Source: Streptomyces sp. NBC_01296 | Lineage (GTDB): Bacteria; Actinomycetota; Actinomycetes; Streptomycetales; Streptomycetaceae | NCBI RefSeq assembly: GCF_035984415.1 | Contig: NZ_CP130720.1 | Span: 2,604,001 to 2,668,000 of the forward strand | Length of the DNA stretch: 64,000 bases | Direction of reading: 5' to 3' | In this document: positions 54,661-63,600 of the stretch, in pieces | Layout: each line of letters starts with the position of its first letter | How positions within the stretch are numbered: position 1 is the stretch's first letter | Notes under the pieces: generated by a model | Database searches by the model: none | What the model was told of the DNA's origin: nothing | What the model saw: only the letters and a program-made list of their open reading frames with translations | Made by a program: the position numbers and the translations under genes

Positions 54661-54909
54661 ATGGGTCTGCTGGACACTCTGAAGGCCAAGCTCGCTCCGG
54701 CGAAGGACAAGGTCGGCGACCTCGCACAGCAGCACGAGGGCAGGATCGGCCAGAACCTCGACAAGATGGCCCAGGCCGTGGACTCCAAGACCAAGGGCAA
54801 GTACCACGGCAAGATCGAGACCGGTACGAGCAAGGCGAAGGACGCCCTGGGCAAGATCGCGCACAAGGACGCCCCCGGCGGGCCGACGCCGCCGACGGCA
54901 GCTTCCTGA
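54661..54909 (+). CDS. MT0933-like antitoxin-family protein
   Basis: An 82-residue Lys-rich helical protein. MGLLDTLKAKLAPAKDKVGD and DLAQQHEGRIGQNLDKMAQA are typical of the MT0933 (Rv0909) antitoxin family; the middle KGKYHGKIETGTSKAKDALG resembles CsbD-like stress proteins. No toxin gene (Rv0910-like) is adjacent; its neighbour is a short acidic protein. Streptomycetes have many such orphans, so a stress-related, non-toxin-antitoxin role is as likely. ATG start with GGTGACC upstream. A clear terminator follows. Confidence 0.75.
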   Translation: MGLLDTLKAKLAPAKDKVGDLAQQHEGRIGQNLDKMAQAVDSKTKGKYHGKIETGTSKAKDALGKIAHKDAPGGPTPPTAAS

Positions 54910-54927
54910 CGCGGTCCCGCACGGAGG

Positions 54928-54959
54928 GGGCGCGGGTTCAACGGAACCCGCGCCCTTTT
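54928..54959 (+). terminator. Intrinsic terminator
   Basis: A perfect 12-bp stem (GGGCGCGGGTTC and complement), AACG loop, followed by TTTT; ends the small two-gene unit. Confidence 0.9.
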
Positions 54960-54973
54960 CTCGTTCCTGCCGC

Positions 54974-55681
54974 TCAGGACCAGGCGGCGACGAAGTAGCC
55001 GACCCCGTACGGGGCGTCCTCGTACAGCAGCCGTCCCTCGAGGCCCGCGCCCTCGGCGGCGCCGGCCAGCACCTGCCAGGGGGCCCGGCCGGCGGCCTTG
55101 AGCTCGTGCGCGAGCTCGGCGTCGAGGGCGGCGAGCGCGGCCAGGTCGGCGGCGGCGAGGGCGCGGGCCGCGGCGGCGTCGAAGGCGGCGGCGCGGTCGT
55201 CGAGGTAGCCGGGGGCCTTCAGGGTGCGGCAGGCGCTGCCGTCGCCCATGACGAGGAGCGCGACGCGCTCCTCGCGCGCGGCGAGACCCCGGCCGGCCTC
55301 CAGGCACCGGGCGGTCTCGAGCGGTTCCCCGACCCCGAGGCCCTCCACGGGCGCGGAGCCCCAGCCGGCGCGGCCGAGCAGCCAGGCGCCGACGGCGAGG
55401 GACGGAGGCAGCAGGCGCGGCCCCTCCTCCCCGTCCCCGAGTTGTACGTCGGCCTCGACCCCGAATCCGCGGAAGCTGCCGCGGGCGCCCTGCGGGTAGG
55501 GGCCGCGGTGGTCCTGGTCGGCGGCTCCGATGACGACCAGCAGGTCGGGGCGGGAGGCGGCGAGCACCGCGAGCGCGTCGGAGCAGGCGGTACGGGCGTC
55601 GCCGAGTTCGGCGGCGGCCCCCGCGGCGACCTCGGGCACGAGGAGCGGCGGGGCGGGGCAGACGGCGGCGGCAACGAGCAT
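54974..55681 (-). CDS. Class III extradiol-dioxygenase-like protein (LigB fold)
   Basis: A 235-residue protein with the LigB-type fold: MLVAAAVCPAPPLLVPEVAA at the start, LLVVIGAADQDHRGPYP (~48-64), LLVMGDGSACRTLKAPGYLD (~142-161), and YEDAPYGVGYFVAAW at the end. The usual iron ligands (His-His-Glu) are not clearly conserved; the place where two His would sit reads CPAP. It may therefore not be an active dioxygenase. No export signal. It lies downstream of miaB on the same strand (144-bp gap). Confidence 0.75.
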   Translation of the reverse strand: MLVAAAVCPAPPLLVPEVAAGAAAELGDARTACSDALAVLAASRPDLLVVIGAADQDHRGPYPQGARGSFRGFGVEADVQLGDGEEGPRLLPPSLAVGAWLLGRAGWGSAPVEGLGVGEPLETARCLEAGRGLAAREERVALLVMGDGSACRTLKAPGYLDDRAAAFDAAAARALAAADLAALAALDAELAHELKAAGRAPWQVLAGAAEGAGLEGRLLYEDAPYGVGYFVAAWS

Positions 55682-55825
55682 GATCCGCAGCCTAGCCCCG
55701 CGCGACCCGCAATGCGGCCCCGCCCGGCCACCCCGCCTCCCGGGCCCCCGCCCGCGGCTCCGCCCCGGACCCCGGCGCCGCGAACGCCGGCGGGGCCGAA
55801 TGCGCGGGGTCCTCAGGCGGGGTCG

Positions 55826-57352
55826 TCAGGAAGAGGCCGGCAGGGCGCAGCCCGAAGTGGCGACCGGGAGGGGGGCCGGGACGCCCAGGGTGGGGATGCC
55901 CAGCATGACGCCCTGGGGCTGCGCCGGCGCCGCGTTGCGCTTCTCCCAGGCGTCCCCCGCCCGCGTACGGCGCACCGACTCCGTCGGGCCCTCCGCCAGG
56001 AGGTGGTGCGGAGCCGCGTACGTGATGTCGACGGTCACCACGTCACCGGGACGGACCTCCGCCTCCGGCTTCGTGAAGTGCACCAGGCGGTTGTCGGGGG
56101 CCCGCCCGGACAGGCGGTGCGTCGCGCCGTCCTTGCGGCCCTCGCCCTCCGCGACCATGACCTCCAGCGTCCGGCCGACCTGCTTCTTGTTCTCCTCCCA
56201 GGAGATCTCCTCCTGGAGGGCGACCAGCCGCATGTAGCGCTCCTGGACGACCTCCTTGGGGATCTGCCCCTCCATGTCGGCCGCCGGGGTCCCGGGGCGC
56301 TTGGAGTACTGGAAGGTGAACGCGTTCGCGAAGCGCGCCTCGCGCACGGCGTGCATCGTCTGCTCGAAGTCCTCCTCGGTCTCACCGGGGAAGCCCACGA
56401 TGATGTCCGTGGAGATCGCGGCGTGCGGGATGGCGGCACGCACCTTCTCGATGATGCCGAGGAAGCGCTCCTGCCGGTACGAGCGGCGCATCGCCTTCAG
56501 GATCGTGTCCGATCCGGACTGCATCGGCATGTGCAGCTGCGGCATCACGTTCGGAGTCTCGGCCATCGCCGCGATCACGTCGTCCGTGAAGTCGCGCGGG
56601 TGCGGCGAGGTGAACCGGACCCGCTCCAGGCCCTCGATCTGGCCGCAGGCGCGCAGCAGCTTCGAGAACGCCTCCCGGTCGCCCAGGTCGGAGCCGTACG
56701 CGTTGACGTTCTGGCCGAGCAGGGTGATCTCGGAGACGCCCTCGGCGACCAGGGCCTCCACCTCGGCGAGGATGTCGCCGGGACGGCGGTCCTCCTCCTT
56801 GCCGCGCAGCGCCGGGACGATGCAGAAGGTGCAGGTGTTGTTGCAGCCGACGGAGATCGAGACCCAGGCGGCGTACGCGGACTCGCGGCGGGTCGGCAGC
56901 GTGGAGGGGAACGCCTCCAGCGACTCGGCGATCTCGACCTGCGCCTCCTCCTGGATGCGCGCGCGCTCCAGCAGGACGGGCAGCTTGCCGATGTTGTGCG
57001 TACCGAAGACCACGTCGACCCAGGGTGCCCGCTTGACGATCGTGTCGCGGTCCTTCTGCGCGAGGCAGCCGCCGACGGCGATCTGCATGCCGGGGCGCTT
57101 GGTCTTCATCGGGGCGAGCCGGCCGAGGTTGCCGTACAGCTTGTTGTCGGCGTTCTCGCGGACGGCGCAGGTGTTGAACACCACGACGTCGGCGTCGCCG
57201 TCGGAGCCCTCGGGCGCGCGCGTGTAGCCCGCGCCCTCCAGCAGACCGGACAGCCGCTCGGAGTCGTGCACGTTCATCTGGCACCCGTAGGTGCGCACCT
57301 CGTATGTTCCCTTGACGTCCACTGCCGTGCTCCGGTCGCTGCTGCTGGTCAT
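55826..57352 (-). CDS. miaB: tRNA-2-methylthio-N6-dimethylallyladenosine synthase MiaB
   Basis: A radical-SAM methylthiotransferase that adds a methylthio group to i6A37 of tRNA. 508 residues. Three cysteines of the N-terminal cluster are Cys24 (TYGCQMN), Cys62 (FNTCAVREN) and Cys96 (VGGCLAQ). The radical-SAM triad is Cys170, Cys174 and Cys177 (GCNNTCTFC). A TRAM domain ends the chain near residues 365-430 ([18 protein letters not shown]). ATG start ([13 protein letters not shown]). Its partner miaA is close by, so both steps of this modification map to one region. Confidence 0.97.
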   Translation of the reverse strand: MTSSSDRSTAVDVKGTYEVRTYGCQMNVHDSERLSGLLEGAGYTRAPEGSDGDADVVVFNTCAVRENADNKLYGNLGRLAPMKTKRPGMQIAVGGCLAQKDRDTIVKRAPWVDVVFGTHNIGKLPVLLERARIQEEAQVEIAESLEAFPSTLPTRRESAYAAWVSISVGCNNTCTFCIVPALRGKEEDRRPGDILAEVEALVAEGVSEITLLGQNVNAYGSDLGDREAFSKLLRACGQIEGLERVRFTSPHPRDFTDDVIAAMAETPNVMPQLHMPMQSGSDTILKAMRRSYRQERFLGIIEKVRAAIPHAAISTDIIVGFPGETEEDFEQTMHAVREARFANAFTFQYSKRPGTPAADMEGQIPKEVVQERYMRLVALQEEISWEENKKQVGRTLEVMVAEGEGRKDGATHRLSGRAPDNRLVHFTKPEAEVRPGDVVTVDITYAAPHHLLAEGPTESVRRTRAGDAWEKRNAAPAQPQGVMLGIPTLGVPAPLPVATSGCALPASS

Positions 57353-57457
57353 GCAACAAGGGTAGGCGGTACCCGGAGGCCCTCCGGCCCCCCGTGCGGC
57401 CCGCCCGCGGACGGGCCGCCCGTGACAGCGCGGCGGGTCGGTGGCAGGATCGCGGCC

Positions 57458-58453
57458 ATGGCTCACGTACCGTCCCGCATCCGCAGGCGCACCGCCCTGT
57501 GGGGGCTGGTGGCCGTACTCGGGGTGCTCGCGCTGCTCGCATGGTGGCTGAAGCCCTTCGGCGAACCGGAGCTGAAGGGCGGGCTGAGCATCAGCACGGG
57601 CGTCCGTACCGGCGTCTACCACCGCTACGGCCAGCTGCTGGAGCAGGCGCTCGCCCAGGACATGCCCGAAATGAAGGTGCAGCTGGAGACCAGCCAGGGC
57701 TCGCAGGAGAACCTCCAGCGGCTGGCCTCCGGTGAGGCCGATTTCACCATCGCCACGGCCGACGCGGTCTCCAAGTACCGGGCGGACGGGAAGCCCGGCG
57801 CGGACCGGCTGCGCGGCGTCGCGCGGCTTTACGACGACTACGTGCAGCTGGTGGTGCCGTCCGGCTCGACGGTGCAGTCGGCGCGGGACCTGAAGGGCAA
57901 GCGGGTCGCGATCGGCCAGCCGGGATCCGGGGTGCGGCTGATCTCGGAGCGGCTGCTGACGGCGGCCAAGCTGGACCCGGCGCGGGACATCACCCCGGTG
58001 TCCATCGGCATCGACACCATGCCGGCGGAGCTGGAGGCCGGCCGGATCGACGCGTTCTTCTGGTCCGGCGGCCTGCCGACCAACGCGGTGCGCGAGCTGT
58101 CGGACCGGTTCGAGATCCGGCTCGTACAGCTCGGCGACCTGGTCGAGACGCTCCAGGCGAGCGGGAGCCCGGCGCGGTACTACCGGGCGGCGGTGATGCC
58201 CCAGGACGCGTACACCCGGGCCCGGAACACCTCGGCGGTGGCGACCCTGGCCGTACCGAACCTGCTGGTCACCACCGAGGAGATGGACCCGGAGCTGACC
58301 GAGCAGTTCACGCGGACGGTGATCCTCAGCCGCGACCGGATCGGGCACGAGGTACATGCGGCGCAGCTGGTGGACCTGCGCACGGCGATCTACACGGACC
58401 CGCTGGACCTGCACGAAGGGGCCCAGCGGTACTACCGCTCGGTCAAGCCGTAG
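57458..58453 (+). CDS. TAXI-type TRAP transporter substrate-binding protein
   Basis: A 331-residue TAXI-family periplasmic-type binding protein, tethered by an N-terminal hydrophobic segment (14-33: [19 protein letters not shown]). [20 protein letters not shown] (~42-61), [15 protein letters not shown] (~90) and [20 protein letters not shown] (~145) are family traits. The chain ends soon after the binding fold. No TRAP membrane subunits (DctQM-like) lie nearby, so it may serve another receptor, such as a signalling kinase beyond the window. ATG start, divergent from miaB. Confidence 0.85.
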   Translation: MAHVPSRIRRRTALWGLVAVLGVLALLAWWLKPFGEPELKGGLSISTGVRTGVYHRYGQLLEQALAQDMPEMKVQLETSQGSQENLQRLASGEADFTIATADAVSKYRADGKPGADRLRGVARLYDDYVQLVVPSGSTVQSARDLKGKRVAIGQPGSGVRLISERLLTAAKLDPARDITPVSIGIDTMPAELEAGRIDAFFWSGGLPTNAVRELSDRFEIRLVQLGDLVETLQASGSPARYYRAAVMPQDAYTRARNTSAVATLAVPNLLVTTEEMDPELTEQFTRTVILSRDRIGHEVHAAQLVDLRTAIYTDPLDLHEGAQRYYRSVKP

Positions 58454-58496
58454 GCACGCGCGCCGTAAGGACGCTCACGCGGGGCTCACGCAGCGC

Positions 58497-59495
58497 TCAC
58501 GCGGCAGGCAGCAGCATCAGCGCCGCCGCAGCCGCGCCGATCAGTCCCGCGTGGGTGCCCAGGGCCGCCGGGACCACCTGCAGGCCCCTCACGAACGAGA
58601 GCGTGGCGTAGTCGGCCAGGTGGGCCCGGATCGGTGCGAAGAGGGTGTCGCCCGAGGCGGCGACGCCCCCGCCGATGACCGCGATGTCCGTTTCGACGAG
58701 GGTCGCGGTGGCCGCGATGGCGGCGGCCAGGGCGCGGCCCGCCCGGTCGAAGGCGGCCACGGCGACGGGGTCCCCGGCCCCGGCGGCCACGGCCACACCC
58801 GCTGCGGTGGCGTCCCCGTCCGGGCTCGCCGGGGCCCAGCCCTGGGCCCTGGCCCACCGGGCGATGGCCGTGCCCGAGGCGATGGACTCCACGCAGCCGC
58901 GGCCCCCGCAGACGCACGGCTCACCGTCGAAGGCCACGCTGATGTGGCCGATGTGGCCCGCGTTGCCCGTGGGGCCGGGGTGGAGCTGGTTGTTCAGGAT
59001 CAGCCCGCCGCCCACCCCGGTGGAGACCACCATGCACAGGGCGTTCGCGTGCCCCCGGGCCGCGCCCAGCCAGTGCTCGGCGGCGGTCATCGCCGGCCCG
59101 TCGCCGGCGAGCACGGTGGGGAGGGCCGCGCCGTGCCGGGCCAGTTCGGCCTCGATCCGGGCCTGGACCGGGAACTCCCGCCACGCCCCGATGTTGACCG
59201 GGCTCACCGTGCCGCGGGAGGCGTCCACGGGGCCCGCGCTGCCGATCCCGCAGCGGACCGCCGAGGGCCAGAGCGGGGAGCGCGCGAGGTCCGCGACGAC
59301 CTCGGCGACGGCGGCGAAGACCGCGTCGCCGTCCGCGCCCCGCGGGGTCGGGCGGCGGGTGGTGGCCGTCATCGTGCCGTCGGGGTGCACCAGGGCGCCG
59401 GCGATCTTCGTACCGCCGATGTCGATCGCGACCGTCAGGCCGGTGGCCGAGACGGTGGCCCGCGGTGCGGGGAAGGCGGGGTGGGGACTCGTCAC
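58497..59495 (-). CDS. ROK-family sugar kinase
   Basis: A 332-residue sugar or amino-sugar kinase. N-terminal phosphate loop AIDIGGTKIAGALV (~23-36); STGVGGGLI (~157-165); zinc site beginning at GHISVAF and continuing CVCGGRGCVE (~193-202). No N-terminal helix-turn-helix, so it is an enzyme and not an NagC-type repressor. It is last in the sugar operon after the LacI-family gene (27-bp gap) and may phosphorylate a sugar released by the mannosidase, for example mannose; that is inferred from context. GTG start. Confidence 0.92.
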   Translation of the reverse strand: MTSPHPAFPAPRATVSATGLTVAIDIGGTKIAGALVHPDGTMTATTRRPTPRGADGDAVFAAVAEVVADLARSPLWPSAVRCGIGSAGPVDASRGTVSPVNIGAWREFPVQARIEAELARHGAALPTVLAGDGPAMTAAEHWLGAARGHANALCMVVSTGVGGGLILNNQLHPGPTGNAGHIGHISVAFDGEPCVCGGRGCVESIASGTAIARWARAQGWAPASPDGDATAAGVAVAAGAGDPVAVAAFDRAGRALAAAIAATATLVETDIAVIGGGVAASGDTLFAPIRAHLADYATLSFVRGLQVVPAALGTHAGLIGAAAAALMLLPAA

Positions 59496-59522
59496 GGCAG
59501 CGGCTCCAGGAAGGGGTCGGAT

Positions 59523-60632
59523 TCAGTATGCGGTCGGCGGAGGGGCCGTACTCTCCCGGGGCTCCAGCCGGGGCTGCTCGCTCTCGCGGGCGCGCGGCGG
59601 GCTCCCCGCGAGCACGGCGAGGAGCTCGTCGGCGGCGAGCCGGCCGAAGCCTGCGGTGTCGCGTACGAGGGCGGTGAGCCGGGGGTGGGTGACCCGGCAC
59701 AGCGCGGAGTCGTCCCAGGCGACGATGGAGATCCGGCCGGGGACCGCGATGCCCAGCTCGGCGGCGACGGCGATGCCCGCCACCGCCATCACGTCGTTGT
59801 CGTAGACGAGCGCGGTCGGCGGTTCGGGCTCGGCGAGGACCCGGCGGGTGGCGGCCGCCCCCTCGGCGTCGGAGTAGTCGGTGACCACGGAGCGCACGTG
59901 CTCCGGGCCGAGCCCGCGCGCCTCGGCCTCGGCGCGCAGCGAGGCCATCCGGCGGGCGGTGTGGGCGAGGCCGGGCAGCCCGGCGATGTGGGTGATCCGG
60001 CGGTGGCCCAGCCCGTACAGGTGGTCCAGGACCTGGGCCATGGCCCGGGCGTCGTCGGCCCAGACGGAGGACAGCGGACCGGTTCCGCTTCCGTCGGCCG
60101 GGACCGACGACAGGGGGCCGGTTCCGCTTCCGTCGGCCGGGACCGACGACAGGGGGCCGGTCCCGCCCGCTGCGCCGATCATGACCGCCGGGAGGCCGAG
60201 CCGTGCGAGGAGTTCCGGGCGGGGGTCGTCCGTGCGCGGGTCGACGACGAGGACCCCGTCCACGCGCCGTTCGGCCCACCAGCGGCGGTAGACGGCGCAT
60301 TCGGCGTCGATGCCGTCCACGACCTGGAAGAGCAGGGCGACCCGGCCCGCGGACAGCACCTCCTGGATGCCGGAGACCAGTTGGAGGAAGAAGGACTCGA
60401 CGCCGAGGGTCTGCGCGGGCCGGGCGAGCACCAGTCCGACCGCGCCGGAGCGTTCGCCGGACAGGGCGCGGGCGGCGCTGTTGGGCTGCCAGCCGAGTTC
60501 CTCGGCGACCCGGCGGATCCGGGCGCGGGTGTCCCGGGACACGCCGGGCCGGTCGTTGAGCGCGAAGGACACGGCGCTCTCGGACACCCCGGCCCGGCGG
60601 GCGATGTCCTTGATGGTGGGTCTGCGGGCCAT
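59523..60632 (-). CDS. LacI-family regulator with internal 13-residue repeats
   Basis: A 369-residue LacI/GalR-type repressor. Helix-turn-helix at the N-terminus (TIKDIARRAGVSESAVSFAL, 6-25, and hinge PNSAARALSGERSG to ~63). The effector-binding domain includes VDGVLVVDPR, TALVYDNDVMAVAGIAVA (~275-292) and ISIVAWDDSALCRVTHPRLT (~305-324). Between ~155 and 188 the chain contains GTGPLSSVPADGS twice and a third partial copy, encoded by 39-bp tandem repeats. In other members this is a short loop leading to the next helix, so an insertion is likely there. It lies 18 bp after the mannosidase gene, and probably controls this operon. Confidence 0.9.
   Translation of the reverse strand: MARRPTIKDIARRAGVSESAVSFALNDRPGVSRDTRARIRRVAEELGWQPNSAARALSGERSGAVGLVLARPAQTLGVESFFLQLVSGIQEVLSAGRVALLFQVVDGIDAECAVYRRWWAERRVDGVLVVDPRTDDPRPELLARLGLPAVMIGAAGGTGPLSSVPADGSGTGPLSSVPADGSGTGPLSSVWADDARAMAQVLDHLYGLGHRRITHIAGLPGLAHTARRMASLRAEAEARGLGPEHVRSVVTDYSDAEGAAATRRVLAEPEPPTALVYDNDVMAVAGIAVAAELGIAVPGRISIVAWDDSALCRVTHPRLTALVRDTAGFGRLAADELLAVLAGSPPRARESEQPRLEPRESTAPPPTAY
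60069..60168. repeat. 39-bp minisatellite inside the LacI-family gene
   Basis: The segment starting GGTTCCGCTTCCGTCGGCCG recurs with a 39-bp period (60081 and 60120), with partial copies at each end. The unit is 13 codons and keeps the frame. Confidence 0.9.
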
Positions 60633-60650
60633 GGCCTGCCTGCCTCTTCT

Positions 60651-63600
60651 TCATCCCTGGGGTACGTCGGGCACGCCGGATACGCGGACGGCGATGGCGG
60701 GACCGTACGCGATCCTGCCCTGGCAGGCGGCCTTGACCAGCATCCAGTACGTGCCGGGCACGGCTCCCGGCGGCGGCCGCAGCTCGAACTCCACCTCCGC
60801 CGGGCGGTCCGCGGGTACGTGCACGGCCTGTCCGGCGGGACCGGTGAACTGCCAGGTCCCGTACGGGGAGACGGCGTACGCCCGGCCCGTCAGCGGGCTC
60901 CGGATCCCGGTGCTGCCGATCCTGGCCCGTACGAGGGCCCGCCCGCCGGGGGCCACCTCCACCTCCGGATCGGGCGCCTCCACCCACAGCGCGGGAGGGG
61001 TGTCCGGGTCGCCGGGCACCTCTACGGCGAGGACGTCCTCGAACTCCCCCGCCGGGGTGCTCGCGAGGACGCGGACCAGGTGGGTGCCGGGCCGGGCACC
61101 GGCCGCGGGGGTCACCGCCAGCGGGAGCCGCTCGTGGCCGCCGGGCGGCAGTTCGACCGCGCGCCGGGTCCAGGAGGTCTGCCAGCCCTCGGGGGCCCGG
61201 ACCTCCAACCGGACCGGGCCGCCGGCGTCTTCGCCGTGCGCCGCGACCGTCACCGCGGCGTCGGCCGGGACTCCGGTGCAGGTGACCGCGTACGGGGCGT
61301 CGCCCAGCGGCGCCGTTCCGGTGTTGTGGAGCCAGTACCGGCTGAACACCGGCTGGTGCGGCTCGCGTTCGCCGCGCCGCAGCGGCATGCCCGATGCGGC
61401 GGGCAGCAGCACCGTCGTGGTCGCCGCGCCGCCGATGGCGCCGGGGAAGGGGCCGAAGGGGCGGTCCAGCAGATCCGCCTCGGCGGCCGGGGCCGCGGGC
61501 CGGTGCAGCCGGACCTGCGCCGGGTGGCCGTGGGTCTCGTGCAGCCGCACCGCCAGGGCGCCCGAGCCGCCGGCCGCGCGCTTGACCGCCTCGATCAGGA
61601 CCCGGTCGGCGGGTTCGACGCCGAGCAGTGAACGGGCGGGCGGCTGCGGGCCGGCGTCCGGCGGGGCGGTGACGGCGGTCAGCGGCTTGTTGAACTCCCG
61701 GCCCCGGCGGACCAGATCGGTCGCCCGCCAGTCCCCGGCTCCCGCGACCAGTGCGTGCTCGAAGACGTGGGTCCAGTGCTGGAGCTGGAAGGAGCTGCCG
61801 TCCGGGGCCGTGCGCCGCGGCGGGTCCATCCACTCCCCGGCGGGTCGGCCCGTGCAAGAGCGCATCAGGCTGCCGTGCAGCCGGCCCCCGGTGTCGACGG
61901 CGAAGCCGGGCGTCCCCCTGACCAGGATCCCGACGGTCCGGCCGGCGTACGGGGCTTCGGGCGGGCCGGCGTACGGGGCCTCGGGCGCGGGCTCGCCGGC
62001 CGCCGGGTCCACGGCTTCGAGCCGGCCCGACGCGGAGACGGCCGATGCGGCCTCCCCCGCCGGCCCGGCGAGCACCAGGACCGGCAGGTCCCGGATGCCG
62101 GTCAGGTCGCAGCCGGGGCTCCAGAGCGCGCGGAGCCCGGCCCGAGCCGGTACCCAGACCTGCGCGTGTTCTCGTACGGCCTTCTCGTAGGCGGGACCGG
62201 CCGCCGCCAGCACCGCCGCCGTGAAGGTGCTCCGCTCGGGGCCGCCGAGTGCGATCCGGAAGTCGGGGAGGCTGCTGTCCGCGGCCAGGTCGCCCCAGCG
62301 CGGGCCGCCCGGCCGGGTCGGGGTGGCGGTGACCCCGTACCGGGCGAGCGCGACGACCAACTCCCGCAGGCCGTCGGGAGTTCCCGCGTCCGGGAGCACG
62401 ATCTCGCCGGCCCCCACCGCCCGGCCCGGCCCCCGGCCACCGCCCACCACCAGCGGCGCCGAGAGCCCGAACCAGTTCAGGCACGGGCTGTCCAGGGTCC
62501 ACGGGGCCCGGGTGTGGTCGGCCCCCGCATCCGCCCCGGGGAACGCGAACCCGCGCCCCACCACCGCGGCCGCCGTCTCCGCGACGGGCAGCGCCCCGGA
62601 CACGTCGGCCGGGATGCGCAGCCGCAGCAGCCGGTCGGAGCCGCTGAACTCGTGGACGGTGGTGGTCAGTTCGACCCGGTCGAGGCCGTCCCACAGGGTG
62701 GTGGCCCTGGTCCAGCGGACTGGGCCGGTACGCCCGGAGGCCACGATCCGCGCCCCCAGCGGGCCCCGCTCCACGCGGCAGGAGTCGGCGGGCGCGCTGC
62801 CCGAGCCGGTGCCCGGCCCCTTGGGCAGCAGATGCCACGGGCCCTCCCCGAAGAAGGGGTGCCGGTCGTACTCCTCCTGCACGACGAGCTCGTCCACCTC
62901 ACCCGGCGTCAGCAGCTCGTCCCCCGTGCGCCGGTCCAGCAGCCGGGCGAGGCCGCCACCCCGCGCGGGATCGGCCTCGGCCCGGAAGCACGCGTTCTCG
63001 ACGGCCAGGCCGGCCGCGGGCTCCCAGCCGCCGGACACGGGCGACGGGGCGGCGGCGAGCCACCAGGTGCGGTGCCCCAGCGGCGGCACGTCGACGGCCA
63101 GGAAGGCCAGCTCCGCCCGGCCGCCGGCCACGGCTTCGAGATGGACGGCCGCGCCGCACCCCTCGGCGTCCAGGACCGTGATGCGCCGGGCCTCCTCCCC
63201 GCCCGCGCCCGGGCCCAGACCCAGCTCCGCGAGGTCCACCGTCGTGCGGACCAGGTCGGTCCGCGTCCAGGACACCGGGTTGTGGACCGTCACGGCGAGG
63301 GCGCCCGGTCCGCGGGTGTCGGCCGTCCGGGTCAGCGCGCGCAGCGCCTCCTCCCGTACGGAGTCGGCCAGTTCGTGGGCCTCCCGCCAGGTCGGGAGCA
63401 GGTCCAGGTACACCTGGTCGGAGAAGGTCCCGGTGACCGCGTCGTGGTGCGCGGCGTGCAGCAGGTGCCGCCAGGCCTTGGCGAGCGTCTGCTCCGGGTA
63501 GTCCAGCAGCCCTTCCGCGCAGGCCAGCGCGGCGAACGTCTCGGCCTGTTCGAGCAGGTTCTCGGCAGCCCGGTGGGCCTGTTTCACATCGGCGTAGCTG

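Noticed and set aside
55106..58453. 1115-codon plus-strand frame over miaB
   Set aside because: It is the TAXI gene frame extended backwards through antisense of miaB; the real start is the ATG at 57458.
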